A DNA stretch of 64,000 nucleotides from Diacronema lutheri (taxonomy: Eukaryota > Haptophyta > Pavlovophyceae > Pavlovales > Pavlovaceae): contig JAGTXO010000009.1 of the NCBI GenBank assembly GCA_019448385.1, positions 620,001-684,000 on the forward strand, written 5' to 3'. Below the pieces are notes generated by a model. It was not told the origin of the DNA. It saw only the letters and a list, made by a program, of their open reading frames with translations, and did not search any database. Below are positions 29,884 through 40,308 of the stretch, piece by piece. Made by a program: the position numbers and the translations under genes. Every line of letters begins with the position of its first letter. Position 1 is the stretch's first letter.

Positions 29884-30600
29884 TCAATCGGCGCCAGCGT
29901 CGGGCTGGGCCGGCTCTGAGACTGAAGTTGGAAGGAAAAGGCCGTTCTCGATTGTCCCAAGCGCGGCAGTGCATGCCTCGTTGAGCACCAGGATGCGCCG
30001 AAGGGCAGGAGGGATCTCGATGTTCTCTGCCATGCAGACCCGTTGGAAGCAGGCAAAGATGACGGCGTGCCGAAAGATCTGCGCACGGTTGGAGCCGCCG
30101 ACCGCGATGCCCTTCAGGCCATCAATCTCGATGTTCCCGGGCGGGCTGTACGCGCCGCCGTGCATGTTGACGTGCGTGTCGCCGAACATCCCGTTCGCCT
30201 TCTGAACGTCCGACTTTTGCCACATGCCTTGCTGCAAGTGCGGCGCGACTTGGCTGACCACCTCGGCGCCAAGCGGCGAGAGCTTGAAGTCCTCTGTGGC
30301 GACGTGCTGGGAGAAGAAGGTGTTGTACAGCGCGCCCGCTGCCTTGTGCGTCTCGTTTGAGTAGATCGTGCGCGCAAACCACGTCAGCGTCTCGCGCAGC
30401 TCGTAGATCACGGTCAACTTGGCGAGCTGCGTGAGGTGGCCCTCTTCCTTGGCGCGGAGCAATCCGATCACCTCGTTGAGGCCCTTGATCACGTCGTCGC
30501 TCTTCTTGATCACGTCGTCGCGGCCCTTGATCACCTCGTCGCGGTCCTGGAGCATGTCCTGCAGGGGCACCTGGACTAGCATTTGCACCTCGACAGGCAA
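29884..30600 (-). CDS. Coiled-coil protein of unit 4, 238 residues
   Basis: Three VIK heptads plus one VIG, the shortest version; the C-terminal domain equals that of units 1 and 3. The frame is intact. Confidence 0.7.
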   Translation of the reverse strand: MPVEVQMLVQVPLQDMLQDRDEVIKGRDDVIKKSDDVIKGLNEVIGLLRAKEEGHLTQLAKLTVIYELRETLTWFARTIYSNETHKAAGALYNTFFSQHVATEDFKLSPLGAEVVSQVAPHLQQGMWQKSDVQKANGMFGDTHVNMHGGAYSPPGNIEIDGLKGIAVGGSNRAQIFRHAVIFACFQRVCMAENIEIPPALRRILVLNEACTAALGTIENGLFLPTSVSEPAQPDAGAD

Positions 30601-31638
30601 GAGGCCAAACCACCCTGGCAGCCGCCGGCCCTCGGTCGGCGACGACGCACCTGCGGCGGGTGTGCACGCGGAGCGAGGAATGACGCTTCAGTGGGTTACG
30701 TCGCACAGCGCGCGACTCACTCGTGCGCGCACGCACCTGTGCTCAGCGCCGAGTTGGGCGAGCGCACCAGTCGGAGCGTCCGCTGGCGCATCAGCCGCGA
30801 CGATGCGCCGGGCGCGGAGGCGTTCATGCGCGGGCGGCACGCGAACAGCGCGACGCGCGCGCCAGCGCACAGCGCCCGCCGCGCCGCGTTCGCGACCGCC
30901 GCAGGCGCGGACGCGTCCGCGCCGGCCAGCATTGTGTATGAGAGGGACCCTGAAGACCCGGACTCAGGGGAGACGCGAACGCCGGCCGTCCCGGACTCCA
31001 CGGCAAACCACAGTAAAGGATGCGCGACGGCGAGACGTGGGCGCAGTTTGGGCGCGCAGTTTGAGGCGCCCGTCGCCCGCCGCGTCCAGCTCCGCGCGCG
31101 CGCGCCCGCCGCCGTCTACGCGTGGGACGGCGGCCCGCAGCTCCGGACGATCCAAGGGCTGCTCGACGTGGACGAGGGGCGCACGCTCGTCACGCTCGAC
31201 GGCGACGCCGGCGCGTGCGCCGGTCGTGGCGATGCTGCCGACGGCGTCGGCGACGCCCTCGCCGCGAGTGGCGGCGGCGGCGCACCCGCGTGCCGCGCGG
31301 GCGCGCGCACCGACGCGGTGCGCGACGGCGGGGTCGGCGCGGGCCACGGGCCGCGCGCCGACGGCGACGGGTGCGCATGCGGCGCCTGCCGCACGAGTTC
31401 GTGCGCCAGCGCGCAGCACGAGCTCCGCAAGGCCAGCTCGATGCGCGCGCGCCCCGTGGCCGACGCGGCGGCCGCCGCCGGCGCCGGCGCGGGCTCGGTG
31501 GCGGTGACGGTGTCGGCGTCGCCCGATGAATGCTGGGAGGTGCGCAGCGTGTGCGCTGCGTGGGCGGTGGGGGGTCCGGTTGGTCGGGGGGCTGGGCTCA
31601 GCTTGGCACGTAGGGGCGAGTGGCCGGTCGCCGCCGCG

Positions 31639-31886
31639 GGCTGCTGCTGCGCTGCTGCTGCTGCACTGCTGCTGCATTGCTGCTGCCCTGCTGCTGCCCT
31701 GCTTTGCTGCCTGCTGCTGCGCTGCTGCGCTGCTGCGCTGCTGCGCTGCTGCGCTGCTGCGCTGCTGCGCTGCTGCCCAGCTGCCCTGCTACTGCCCTGC
31801 TTTGCTGCCTGCTGCTGCGCTGCTGCCCTACTGCTGCCCTGCCGCTGCTGCTGCCCAGCTGCTGCCCTGCTGCTGCCCTGCTGCTC
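31639..31886 (+). repeat. CTG-rich variable repeat, unit 4
   Basis: Close to the unit 2 version in length and motif order. Confidence 0.9.
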
Positions 31887-32077
31887 GCCAAGCACTCCTC
31901 GCGAGCGCGCCGCGCGGCCGACAGCGGCCGACGGCGCGAGAGCAACGCCGACCCTGTCGCTGTCCATCCGTTTGGTGGCGCTTCTGGCGGCGCTGGTGAG
32001 CTGATGGGCACCTTCTCGCCGTGAATGCGCCCGACGGTGTCACTGAGGCAGTATGGACGCTCGCCTCAACGTCTGTG

Positions 32078-32240
32078 TGCGAAAGGGAGCACGCAACGTC
32101 GGGCCGAAGTCAGGGCGTCGATCCTGTGCACGCCGGCGTCGGGAACGGCCGGGACGGCAAGGTCGCGGCTGGACGCGGCATGGGCGGATACGCACGCCAC
32201 CCCTCGCCGGCCCCCGCCGGCCGCCGCCGCTGTCGCCGCG
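32078..32240 (+). repeat. Dispersed repeat, copy B
   Basis: Matches 8735-8900 (GGGAGCACGCAAC, GGGCGTCGATCCTGTGCACG, GGAACGGCCGGGACGGCAAG, CACCCCTCGCCGGCCCCCGC). It sits exactly at the broken end of macrosatellite unit 4, between it and the retroelement. Confidence 0.8.
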
Positions 32241-32241
32241 C

Positions 32242-35200
32242 GGGAAGCAGACACCGTCCACACCGCCGCAGGCGTCCACGTCCGCCTGGACGCCGTGAGC
32301 GGCGTGGCGGTGCGGCGGCGCCTGCCCGCGCGCCATTCGGGCACGCGCGAGCAGGAGCTGCGCGTGCCCACGCACGACGCACGCGGCGAGCTGGAGGCGC
32401 ATGCGGGGAGGGGACCACTCGCCAAACGAGCCGATAACCAGCGCGCGGATCGGCGGGAACGAGTTGAGGCGCGCCTGCATCGGGCCCACCTGGCCCGGCG
32501 GCATGCCGAAGAGCTCCTCGTCGAGCTGGGCGCAGGCGCGCCGCCGTTCGCCGCCGACGGCCGCCGCCCGCCGCTCAGCGGCCTGGCAGCGGCGCGTGTC
32601 CGTCTGGCCGTAGCGCGTGGGGCAGGACGAGATCGACTTGAGCTCACACAGCGTCTGCACGAGCTGAGGGGCGGAGCCCGCACCGTTGAGCACAACGACG
32701 AGATCGACGGTGGGCACGCGCCGACGCCGCAGGGCCGCGCGCCCGGCCGGCGGCACGCCGGCGAGCACGGAGCCAAAGATGTCCGCGTCCTCGCGCCGCG
32801 CGTACGTCCCAGCGTACCCGCGAGCGAGCGAGGCGAGCAAGTTGAGAGCGGGGTCGTGGCGAAGCTTCGCGACGTGGTCGTGAGCGACGCCCGGAGCCGC
32901 CGCGAGCGCGTCGCCGTACGCATCGACCGGGACCGGGCGCTGACTGCCGCTGCGCGCGAGGCGCGCGCCCGCCGCCGCGAGCTGCGCGCACACGGGGCTC
33001 GGCAGGCCCAAGTAGCGCGCAACCGCCTCGGCCCACTCCGCCGGCGAGAAAGCGGCATAGGCTCGCGGCAGGGCCTCGAGGAAGAGGCCGCTCTCTTTGC
33101 CGAGGCCAAACCAGAGGCCGCGTGGGCGCGAGCCCGGCGGCATGGCGGCGTGCTCAGCGTTGAGCATGTCGAAGCGGCAGCGCTCGCGGTCGCCAGTGAT
33201 GTCGGCCAAGAGGCTAGGCCGGCGTCCGGCGGCGGGAGGGGCGGGCGCGACGGAGCCCGGCGACAGGCGGAGGACGCGCACTTCCGTGTCGCCCTGCCCG
33301 CCGCCGAGCTCGGCCTGCATGGCGTGCCAGGCGGAGGCGAGCTCGCGCCCCAGGCGCGAGCCCGAGGCGAGAAACGAGCGCCACCCGTGCGCGCCCATGT
33401 CGGCGAAGGCGCCGCGCCCGACGCGCGTCGCGATGGCAGGCCGGTCGAGAACGCCCGCCTCCAGGACCGAGCCGTCCGCGGCGCGCGTGTCGAGCAGGTG
33501 CGGCAGGGCGAGGCTGGCGGCGCTCAAGATCAGGGCGGGAGCGAGGTCGACCTGCTTGCGCAGGCCGGTGCCATGCATCGCAATCGGGAGCGGCAGCCGG
33601 CGGCTCGCGACGGCATCCGTCGAGAGGGAGACGCCGAGAGCGACGGTAGCCTGCCGGGCGACGATGTCATCGAAGGCAGCCGCGGCCGGCAGGGAGCCCG
33701 ACAGGTGCGAGTGGGAGATCAAGTAGGAGAAGCGGAAGATGGTGGAGTGAGGACCCACAGCGACTGTTTGGCCGACGAGCCGAGCGTTGTGATCAGCTTG
33801 TTCGAGATGCCAGCGATCTCGTCGGTCTTGGTCGCGAGTGTCGTGCCCACGTAGCCAGGCGAGCCCAACGGCACGCCGTAGATGTTGAGGCCGTATTGGA
33901 GGGCGCCAGTGGCCGGGTCCGCCACCGAGCCGAGGGAAACGGCCCCCCGGCAGCCCTCGAGCGCATCAGCGCTGCGCGGATCGATCCAGCACGCCGACTT
34001 GGCCAGATTGGCGTGAAGGCCGAGGCCGGCGAGCGCAGCCTCGAAGCGCGAGAGCGCAGCAGCGACGAGAGCGGGCGGGCCGACGGCGTAGACGTCGTCA
34101 TGACCCGCGCGCGCGGCCCCACCGACCGCGGCGAGCTCGGCGTCGAGGGCCACGAGCGCGGGCTGGATGGCGGCCGCGAAGAAGTAGCTGCCCTCGACCG
34201 AGCCCTGCTGCACGCCCTTCGAGCTGCGGAAGAGAAGCTGCGTGAGGGGCGCGCCGCCGCAACCGCCGCCGGCAAAGACGGGCGCCTGCGGGCCGAGAGT
34301 CGCGTGCGCAAGGCGAGCGAGCGCGCGGATCTCGCCGGGGACGCTGCCGTCGAACAGCTGGCGAAGGACGGCTGCGCGAGAGACGGAGTTGAAGGCGTTG
34401 GAGATGCCGAGAGTGAAGACGCCGAAGCTCGGCTCAGCGTCCAGCAGCTCGCGCAGGCCGATGATGAGTTTGGTGTCGCCCGCCGCGACCGCCACCCCAA
34501 GCTGCTGCGGCGCGAGGTGGCCCGCGAAGGTCTCCTTCAGAGACGCGTTGCGAAGATCGCCTTCGTCACCGCCCGGCGGAGCGCGCAGGAAATGCCCACC
34601 GGCCTGGCATCCTCCGGCTCGTCAACAGCAGGGGCGCGCTTCCGCAGGGCGAGCAGCCGCACGGAAGAGAAGACAAAGTTGAACCAAGCCGGCAGTGCGC
34701 CGTTCGCAAAGCGCGTCGCGAAGTACGCGTCGGCCGCGACGAGAGAGGCGAAGGGCACGGTCGGCACCAGCGCCGTGAGGTACTCGTAGCGCCATGCGGA
34801 CGCATCGGCAGCCTTGTCGGTGTCGAGGTGGCGAAAAGCAGTCTCGATGTCGGCGGGCAGGACCCGAAGGTGAGGAGCGTCATCCACACAGTCGAGGACA
34901 GCGTCGACGCTCTCAACGCGCACCGGGTGCTTGGCCACCATCTGCGCGAGCACCTCCGGGCGCGCGATGTCAGCGATGCCGTGGCTGTCGAGCAGGCGAG
35001 ACGCATCAGAGATCTTCCCCTTGGCAATGAGAGCGAGCGCCCTGCGGAGCGCGCGGTCCGCGGCATCCTCACGCGCGGGCCAGCGCCGCGCGGCGTGCGC
35101 CGCGCGATCACGCCCCCAGCCCGCGACCAGCTCGGCGTAGGCGCGCGTCTCCCACAGCGTGAAACGCTGCGCGAGCGCGGCGCCCATGCGGCGTGGGTCC

Positions 35201-35600
35201 GAGCGGGGGGTGCGGCGCAGGAGCAGTGCCGGGAGGACGAGCAGCATCTTCAACGCGCGTTCCGTCTCCGGCTGACGCACCCCCACCGCGCCGACGCCCT
35301 CGAGTGCCTAAGCGTCACGGAGGGCGTGGAGCACCTCAACGAAGGCCGTCGCGAAGCGCTCCGCAAAGCCGGGCGGCAAGGCGACGAGCATGGGCACCGC
35401 CGACTCGTGGAGCCCAGCGACCTCCATGACGGTGAGATGGTCGATCGCCGCGCAGCTCCCGTCAGCCGGTGCCCGGGCCGAACTGGGCACCGGCATGGGC
35501 GGGTCGGCCGAGGGAGCGGCCGGGCGCGCCCCTGCGCACGCTCGCTGGCGTCGGCCATGCTCGTCGGAGCCGTCAGGCGCGTCGTCGTCATCGTGACCCT
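32242..35600 (-). mobile_element. Non-LTR retrotransposon (RLE class), broken
   Basis: Reads on the minus strand. Order: an N-terminal part (PMLVALPPGFAERF near 35380), a region ALALIAKGKISDASRLLDSH near 35020, the reverse-transcriptase fingers (ADIETAFRHLDTDKAADASA, RPVGISCALRRAVTKAIF), palm blocks GISNAFNSVSRAAVLRQL, GVQQGSVEGSYFFAAAIQP and the DDVYAVG active-site loop near 34095, then thumb-like sequence. A C-terminal restriction-like endonuclease follows: VDAYGDALAAAP, KLRHDPALNLLASLA, VDLVVVLNG, CELKSISSC. The layout fits the RLE-bearing non-LTR elements common in protists. The element is a fossil with about two or three reading-frame breaks and no poly-A tail or target duplications that I can see. 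Confidence 0.85.
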
Positions 35601-35614
35601 GAAAATGACGAGAC

Positions 35615-35889
35615 TACAGGTAATCGCGGGCATTAAGAAACCGTACCATTAAGAAACTGGGGCCGAATTTTTGGCGATCGGTCGAAGAAACTGAGGCTGC
35701 CCGGTGGCGCGCAGGGGCTTGGCGAAGGCCGGGGCCGCTACTCTGACGTTATCCTTGCTGTCCCCTCACCATCCTTTAGAAATTGCACACAAGAAACTGT
35801 GGCTGCCCACTGAGAAGGCTTGTGAAACAGCGAAGAAACTGAGGCCCAACCCCAAATCCCTGCTTTCTTAATGCCCGCGATTACCTGTA
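35615..35889. mobile_element. MITE with 24-bp inverted repeats and TA flanks
   Basis: TACAGGTAATCGCGGGCATT(AAGAAA) at 35615-35640 is the exact reverse complement of 35864-35889. With TA as the duplicated target, the element proper is 35617-35887 (271 bp). The interior is less GC-rich than its surroundings and contains four direct copies of AAGAAACTGnGGC, one of them next to the left repeat. No coding capacity. The TA target suggests the Tc1/mariner or a related superfamily. It lies just upstream of the retroelement's 5' part. Confidence 0.85.
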
Positions 35890-36373
35890 CTTAGTCTTCC
35901 CGTGACGAACCGGGGCGCGATGCCCCACCCGGCGTGCGCATGTTTTGCTGAGGATGGTGTTGTGACCGTGTGAGTTCCGCCTTGCGGTGGTGGTCTCGGC
36001 GGGCGGCTCGCGGAGGACTGAAATTTCTGTATCTCTGTGCGCTGACGGTTGACCGTCATGTACCAGGGGCGTTGGTGTGGGGGTTGACCGTCGGTGCGCC
36101 TCGCGGGCCGCATCGGGCAGGCGCACCGCACACGCGCTCCGCATAGCCAATCGCCATCGCTCGCTGGGGGGCAACCAACACGGCCGCCGACCGCGACCTA
36201 TGGCGCCAGCGGCGCCCGCCGCGCGCCCGTGTGGCCTTCGCGTGCGGCACGGCAGCGCTGGCGGAGAGCGGCCTTGGTCGCCCCCGCCCTCGCCCGGTCG
36301 AGCTGCGCGTGCGCGATCACCACCTGGAGCTCGGCCGGCGGCGCGACCTCGAGCGCGCGAGGCTCTCGGCTGC
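35890..36373. other. Intergenic, no gene seen
   Basis: Downstream of the GH81 stop. No conserved frame on either strand and no clear repeat. Confidence 0.5.
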
Positions 36374-39232
36374 TCACGCGCGCGGCACGGCGGAGGGCGA
36401 GCGGACGGTTGCGAGGGCGAGAAGCAGCGCGGTCGGCGGCGCCGGCCGAGTTGCCACCCAGTGGAGCATATTGGTGCGCGAGTTGCCGTTATCGAAGGCG
36501 TTCAGCTCGGCGACCTCGAGCAGCGCCTTTGCCGGATCGACGATCGCGTGCGCCGCGACGGCAAAGCCGGCCCACGCCGCCTCCATCCGGCCGTGCCGCG
36601 TGGCGAGCTGCGCGTACTGCTCGGCAACGTAACTCGCGGGCAGCAGCGCCTCCGTCACGGGCGTCACTGGCATGATGTTGATGCCGTGCACGTACTCGAG
36701 GTTGGCGCCAAACCAAGTCGCGGCGTTGGCGTCCGTCGCGCCCACGACGCCCACCATTCGGTTCGTCGCGGCGAAGGAGGGGTCGTAGATCGGCGAGGCG
36801 CTCGGCACGTGCCAGTACCACTGCGCGGAGCGTATCTCCATGGCAAGCAGCAGCTGCGCCCAGCTGCGCAGCGCCTCGTCGCCGAGCGCCTCGCCGACGA
36901 GCGCGGCGCCGTAGTAGGCGTTAACCGCCTCGGATGACGACTCCTGCGACTTGCCGTCGGCCATCTGGAAGAGGCCGGAGGCCCATGAGTGACCGTCGTA
37001 CAGGTCCTTGCACCGCGCCACGGGGAAGAGGTGCGCAAGCGCATCGTCCGGCGGCATCGCCACGTCGCGCGCGATCGCGCCGATCGCGACGCGGTGCACA
37101 TCGCAAAATTGGGGGTCGTACCGGCAGGCGACGGCTGCGGCGTAGAGCATGTACCCAATTTGAAAGTGGTGGTCGTTGTAACGGCCGTTCCCAAAGTCCG
37201 CCGCCGGGTCGCTGAGCCCGACGCGCGTCACCAGCCCGCCGTACGTGCCGTCGTAGACAAGCGCGCCCGTGCCGGCCTGAGCCGTCGGCCACGGCGCCGG
37301 GTTGGTCGCGCTCAACCAAGGGTCGAGCGCCGAGGTGAGCGCCGCCGCGGCGGCCTGGAGCGACGTGGAGTCGCCGAGCTCGTCCGCGATGAGCGCGAGG
37401 CGCGCGAGGCGGCTCGCCTGCTTGCCGAAGCCGTACAGGTCCTGCGCGCGCGCGCGCGCCGCGCGGGGCAGGGAGGGTCAACGCGGCGGTCCGGCGCGCG
37501 ACACGCGCGCGTGCACGCGCGCCGCGCGCGCGCGCTCAGCGGTCGGTGCGCGCACCTTTGCGTCGGGCCGCAAGACGAGCGGCTGGGCGAGGTCCAACTG
37601 CAGCGATGACTTGATCGTCGAGACCAGCTCGCGCGCCGGCGCGCGCGGCGAGTTCCAACCCATCGGCGCGAAGCGCTCGCGCACCGACCAGCGCGTGCCT
37701 CGAATGGGCGTGAGCGTCCCTTTGATCGTGTCAAAATGGGGGCCATCACGCCACACGGAGCCCAAGGCGAGCGCGGCGATGTGGTGCGGCAATGCGAGCG
37801 TCACCAGCTCGCCCGTACCGTCCGGGTCGCCCGCTACTTCCCACTCGAAGACGAGCGTCGCGCCCGCCGCCGCGCCCGCCGCCGCGTCGGCCGCCGCGCC
37901 GACCGGCGGCGCGCGGCCGGCCGCGTGCGCGGCGCGCGCGCGCGCGCCAGCGGCGGCGCGCGGCGGCTGCGTAGCGGGGCGGACGGCGGCGTCGTCCGCC
38001 TCGACGCGTACCGCCGATCCCACCGCGTACGGCCCGTGCGCGCACGCGGCGAGCGAGCGGAGGGAGTCGAGGTCGTGCGCAAACGCGAGGCGCATCGTCC
38101 CGTGGTACGAGCTCGCTACCTCGACGCGCGCCGGGTTCGTGTACCAGCTGAGGGCGACGGGCGAGTCGAAGGCGAGGAGCCAGGTCTGGCCCGTCTGCAG
38201 CTTGAGCACGAACAGGTCGCTCGGCCCCACCACGTCGCCATTCGACTCAGCGTCGTCGGCGCGGCTCGGCGCCGGCGTCGGCGTCGGCGGCTTGGGCGGC
38301 GGCGGCCGTGGCGCATCGCAGCACTCGAGCATGATGCCGTTCGCGGTGAGCGGGCAGCAGAGGCCGTCGGCGACGGAGGCGGCGAGGACCGCGCAGTTGG
38401 CGTGCGCGCTGCACAGCGGCTCCACCGCCGCGACCGGCGCCTCTTCCACGGCCGGCGCGGCGGGCTCAGCCGGCGCGGGCGCGTCGGGCGGCCGCTCGGG
38501 ACGTGCGCCGATCGCCTTGACGGACAAGAGGACAAAGTCGGAGCCCACGCTGGGCGTGGCGCCGGCCCACTCGGTGACGACCCACGGCGCTCCGCGCGCG
38601 AGCCGCGCGACGAACGCCTCGCCACCACCCTGCTCGCTAAACTGCACGGCGAGCGTGAGGGGCGACACGGCGGCGACGCGGTGCGAGTAGGACGCCGGCA
38701 GCGCCGCGGAGCGCGCCGTGCCGACGACGAGGTCGGCGCCAAAGTAGTCGCCTTCGAAAAGTGCGGTGACGGTGCGGCGCGTCGGCCCGTACGACACCTC
38801 CATCCCGCGCCCGTTCTGGTTGCGCACCGCGTACGGCAGCATGACGGACGGCTGGTTGCCCGGCTTCTGGTACGCGTCCGCGACCGCGAGGTTGGTCCAC
38901 CACGCGCCGGTCGGGTAGGGGCGCGAAACGGCGCCCCATTCGGCGGTGACGGCCAACGGGTGCTGCACCGTCTCGAAGGGCCAGTCGGGCACCGGCCCGA
39001 GCGCGGCGCTCGCCGCGAGCGGCGGCGCGCCGCCGCCGCGCGGCGCGGCGCGCGACGCGAGCACGCTCGCGCCGACCAGCGCGCTCACGCCCAGCGCGGC
39101 GCGCCAGGCGCGCGCGCGTGCGGCGTACGAAGGTGCGCGGCGCGCCGAGCCGGCCGCCCCGAGCAGCGGCTCGTCGTGCGCGCGCGGCGCCCGGCCGTCC
39201 CGCGCGGGGGGGCCGCCCTCCTCGATCCGCAT
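36374..39232 (-). CDS. GH81 endo-1,3-beta-glucanase, membrane-anchored, 2 exons
   Basis: Hydrolyses beta-1,3-glucans such as laminarin or chrysolaminarin. Exons 39232-37556 (559 residues) and 37441-36374 (355 residues), joined over a 114-bp intron with a GTGCGC donor, give 914 residues. A single hydrophobic segment at about residues 43-62 predicts a signal anchor, so the enzyme faces the secretory lumen or cell surface. GH81 signatures: FETVQHPLAVTAEWGAVSRP and PTGAWWTNLAVAD at the N-terminus; DLYGFGKQASRLARLA; YNDHHFQIGYMLYAAAV; DGHSWASGLFQMADGKSQES with SSEAVNAYYG, which carry the catalytic acid Asp and the paired Glu residues. A low-complexity insert rich in Pro/Ala lies near 38250-38500. 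Possible roles are storage-glucan turnover or wall remodelling. Confidence 0.92.
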
Positions 39233-39272
39233 GATTCCGGTCGCGAATCACGCGGCGCGTTTCGCGTGCACG

Positions 39273-40301
39273 ATGGGGACGGGGAACGCGCGTGGGTCGT
39301 CGGCGGTGACGCGGCGCGAGCTCGTGGCGGCGCGGCTGCTGCCGCTGCTCGCCTGCTCGACGCTCGCGCCGCCCGAGGCGTACGGCGCACCTCGGCCAAA
39401 GGGCGCCGCCGAGCTCGACGCGGGCTATTACTTGAAGGCGCTGCTCCGCGGGCCCGAGGCGAACCGCGACGACGAGTTCTTCTCGTCGCCGGGGGCTCGG
39501 CTCGCCGAGTCGGCGCTGGGCCCACCGGACGCGCACGTGGCACGCGCGGTGCTCGACGGCGCGCTCGACGCGCTCGCACACGCGAGCGGCCGCCCCCTCG
39601 ACGACGTGCGCGAGCTCGCCGCGCGCGTGTCCGCCGGTCTGCGCCCAAACGAGCTGCTCGTCGAGTCGGGCACGCCGACGTACGCGTTCGTGCGCGATCT
39701 GAGCGCGGTATGCAGGACGGCGGCTCCGCTGCTCCGCGCACCGCGCGCGCGCGACGCGTTCGGCACGCGCTTCGGCTGCGCCGTCCTTGGCGCGCTCGCG
39801 GCGGTGGACGCACCGGCCGCGCCGGCCGCGCCGCGCGCCGCTCGCCCGCCGAGCGTGGACGCGGCAGAGCGCGCGCTCGCGCGGCTGCGCGGCGCGCGCC
39901 TGCTCGTCGGCTGGACGTGGCTCGACGCGGGTGCGCTCACGCCCCTCGACGCCGAGCAATTCGCCGACCTCGCCGACCTCGACCGCGCGCGCGAGCCGTG
40001 GAGCATCGCGCTTGAGTGGCGCGGCTCGCCCACGATCGCGCCCGCGTCGGTGCTCGCCGGCTCGCAGGCCGCAGAGCTGCTGCCTGAGCCCGTCGCGGCC
40101 GCCGTCGCCGCGGCGATCCGCGCGGACGCGTGCACGACCGGCGACGACGCCGAGCTCACGCCCGCCGGCGGCGAGAACGCGCGGCGCGCGGCGCAGTGGG
40201 ACTTGCTCTTCCTCGAGGACTACCGTGAGACGACGCGGATCGACGTGACCAAGCTAAGCGCGCTCATGCAGCTCAGCGTCACCGCCGTGGACCGTCTTTG
40301 A
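39273..40301 (+). CDS. Putative thylakoid-lumen protein, unknown function
   Basis: Product of 342 residues from the Met at 39273 (MGTGNARGS). Near the start TRRELVAARLLPLLACSTLAPP and EAYGA look like a twin-arginine lumen signal with an A-x-A type cleavage site. If that is right, this protein ends in a plastid thylakoid; an upstream Met at 39231 (MIPVANHAARF) would lengthen the presequence. The mature part is Ala-rich and helical with DAGYYLKALLRGPEANRDDE, LLVGWTWLDAGALTPLDAEQ, and a C-terminal block QWDLLFLEDYRETTRIDVTK. No family recognised. The gene is divergent from GH81, with 40 bp between start codons. Confidence 0.7.
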   Translation: MGTGNARGSSAVTRRELVAARLLPLLACSTLAPPEAYGAPRPKGAAELDAGYYLKALLRGPEANRDDEFFSSPGARLAESALGPPDAHVARAVLDGALDALAHASGRPLDDVRELAARVSAGLRPNELLVESGTPTYAFVRDLSAVCRTAAPLLRAPRARDAFGTRFGCAVLGALAAVDAPAAPAAPRAARPPSVDAAERALARLRGARLLVGWTWLDAGALTPLDAEQFADLADLDRAREPWSIALEWRGSPTIAPASVLAGSQAAELLPEPVAAAVAAAIRADACTTGDDAELTPAGGENARRAAQWDLLFLEDYRETTRIDVTKLSALMQLSVTAVDRL

Positions 40302-40308
40302 TGGCGCG

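Larger units (their letters stand above)
19123..32074. repeat. Macrosatellite array, about 3.5-kb units
   Basis: Three full units and one truncated unit stand head to tail. The reference point CAGACTCACGATTTC occurs at 19123, 22697, 26294 and 29799, giving lengths of 3574, 3597 and 3505 bp and a last piece of 2276 bp. Outside two length-variable repeats the units differ by scattered single bases, so the array is young or homogenised. Each full unit holds, left to right: a minus-strand coiled-coil gene, a plus-strand open stretch, a CTG-rich repeat, a small retroelement-like piece, and a minus-strand Pro/Glu-rich frame. Confidence 0.97.
29799..32074. repeat. Macrosatellite unit 4, truncated (2276 bp)
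   Basis: Matches the other units up to CGCCTCAACGTCTG and then jumps into the dispersed repeat at 32078. The coiled-coil gene and CTG repeat are present; the retroelement-like piece and Pro/Glu-rich frame are missing. Confidence 0.95.

Noticed and set aside
32040-32241. Extension of the retroelement reading frame to 32040
   Set aside because: From about 32240 downward the sequence is the dispersed repeat also found at 8735-8900, so the frame is open by chance.
36374-40300. Very long open frames opposite to and overlapping the GH81 and lumen-protein genes
   Set aside because: In DNA this GC-rich, stop codons are rare on all frames. The products are Arg/Ala-rich, lack domains, and conflict with the clearly conserved GH81 signatures.
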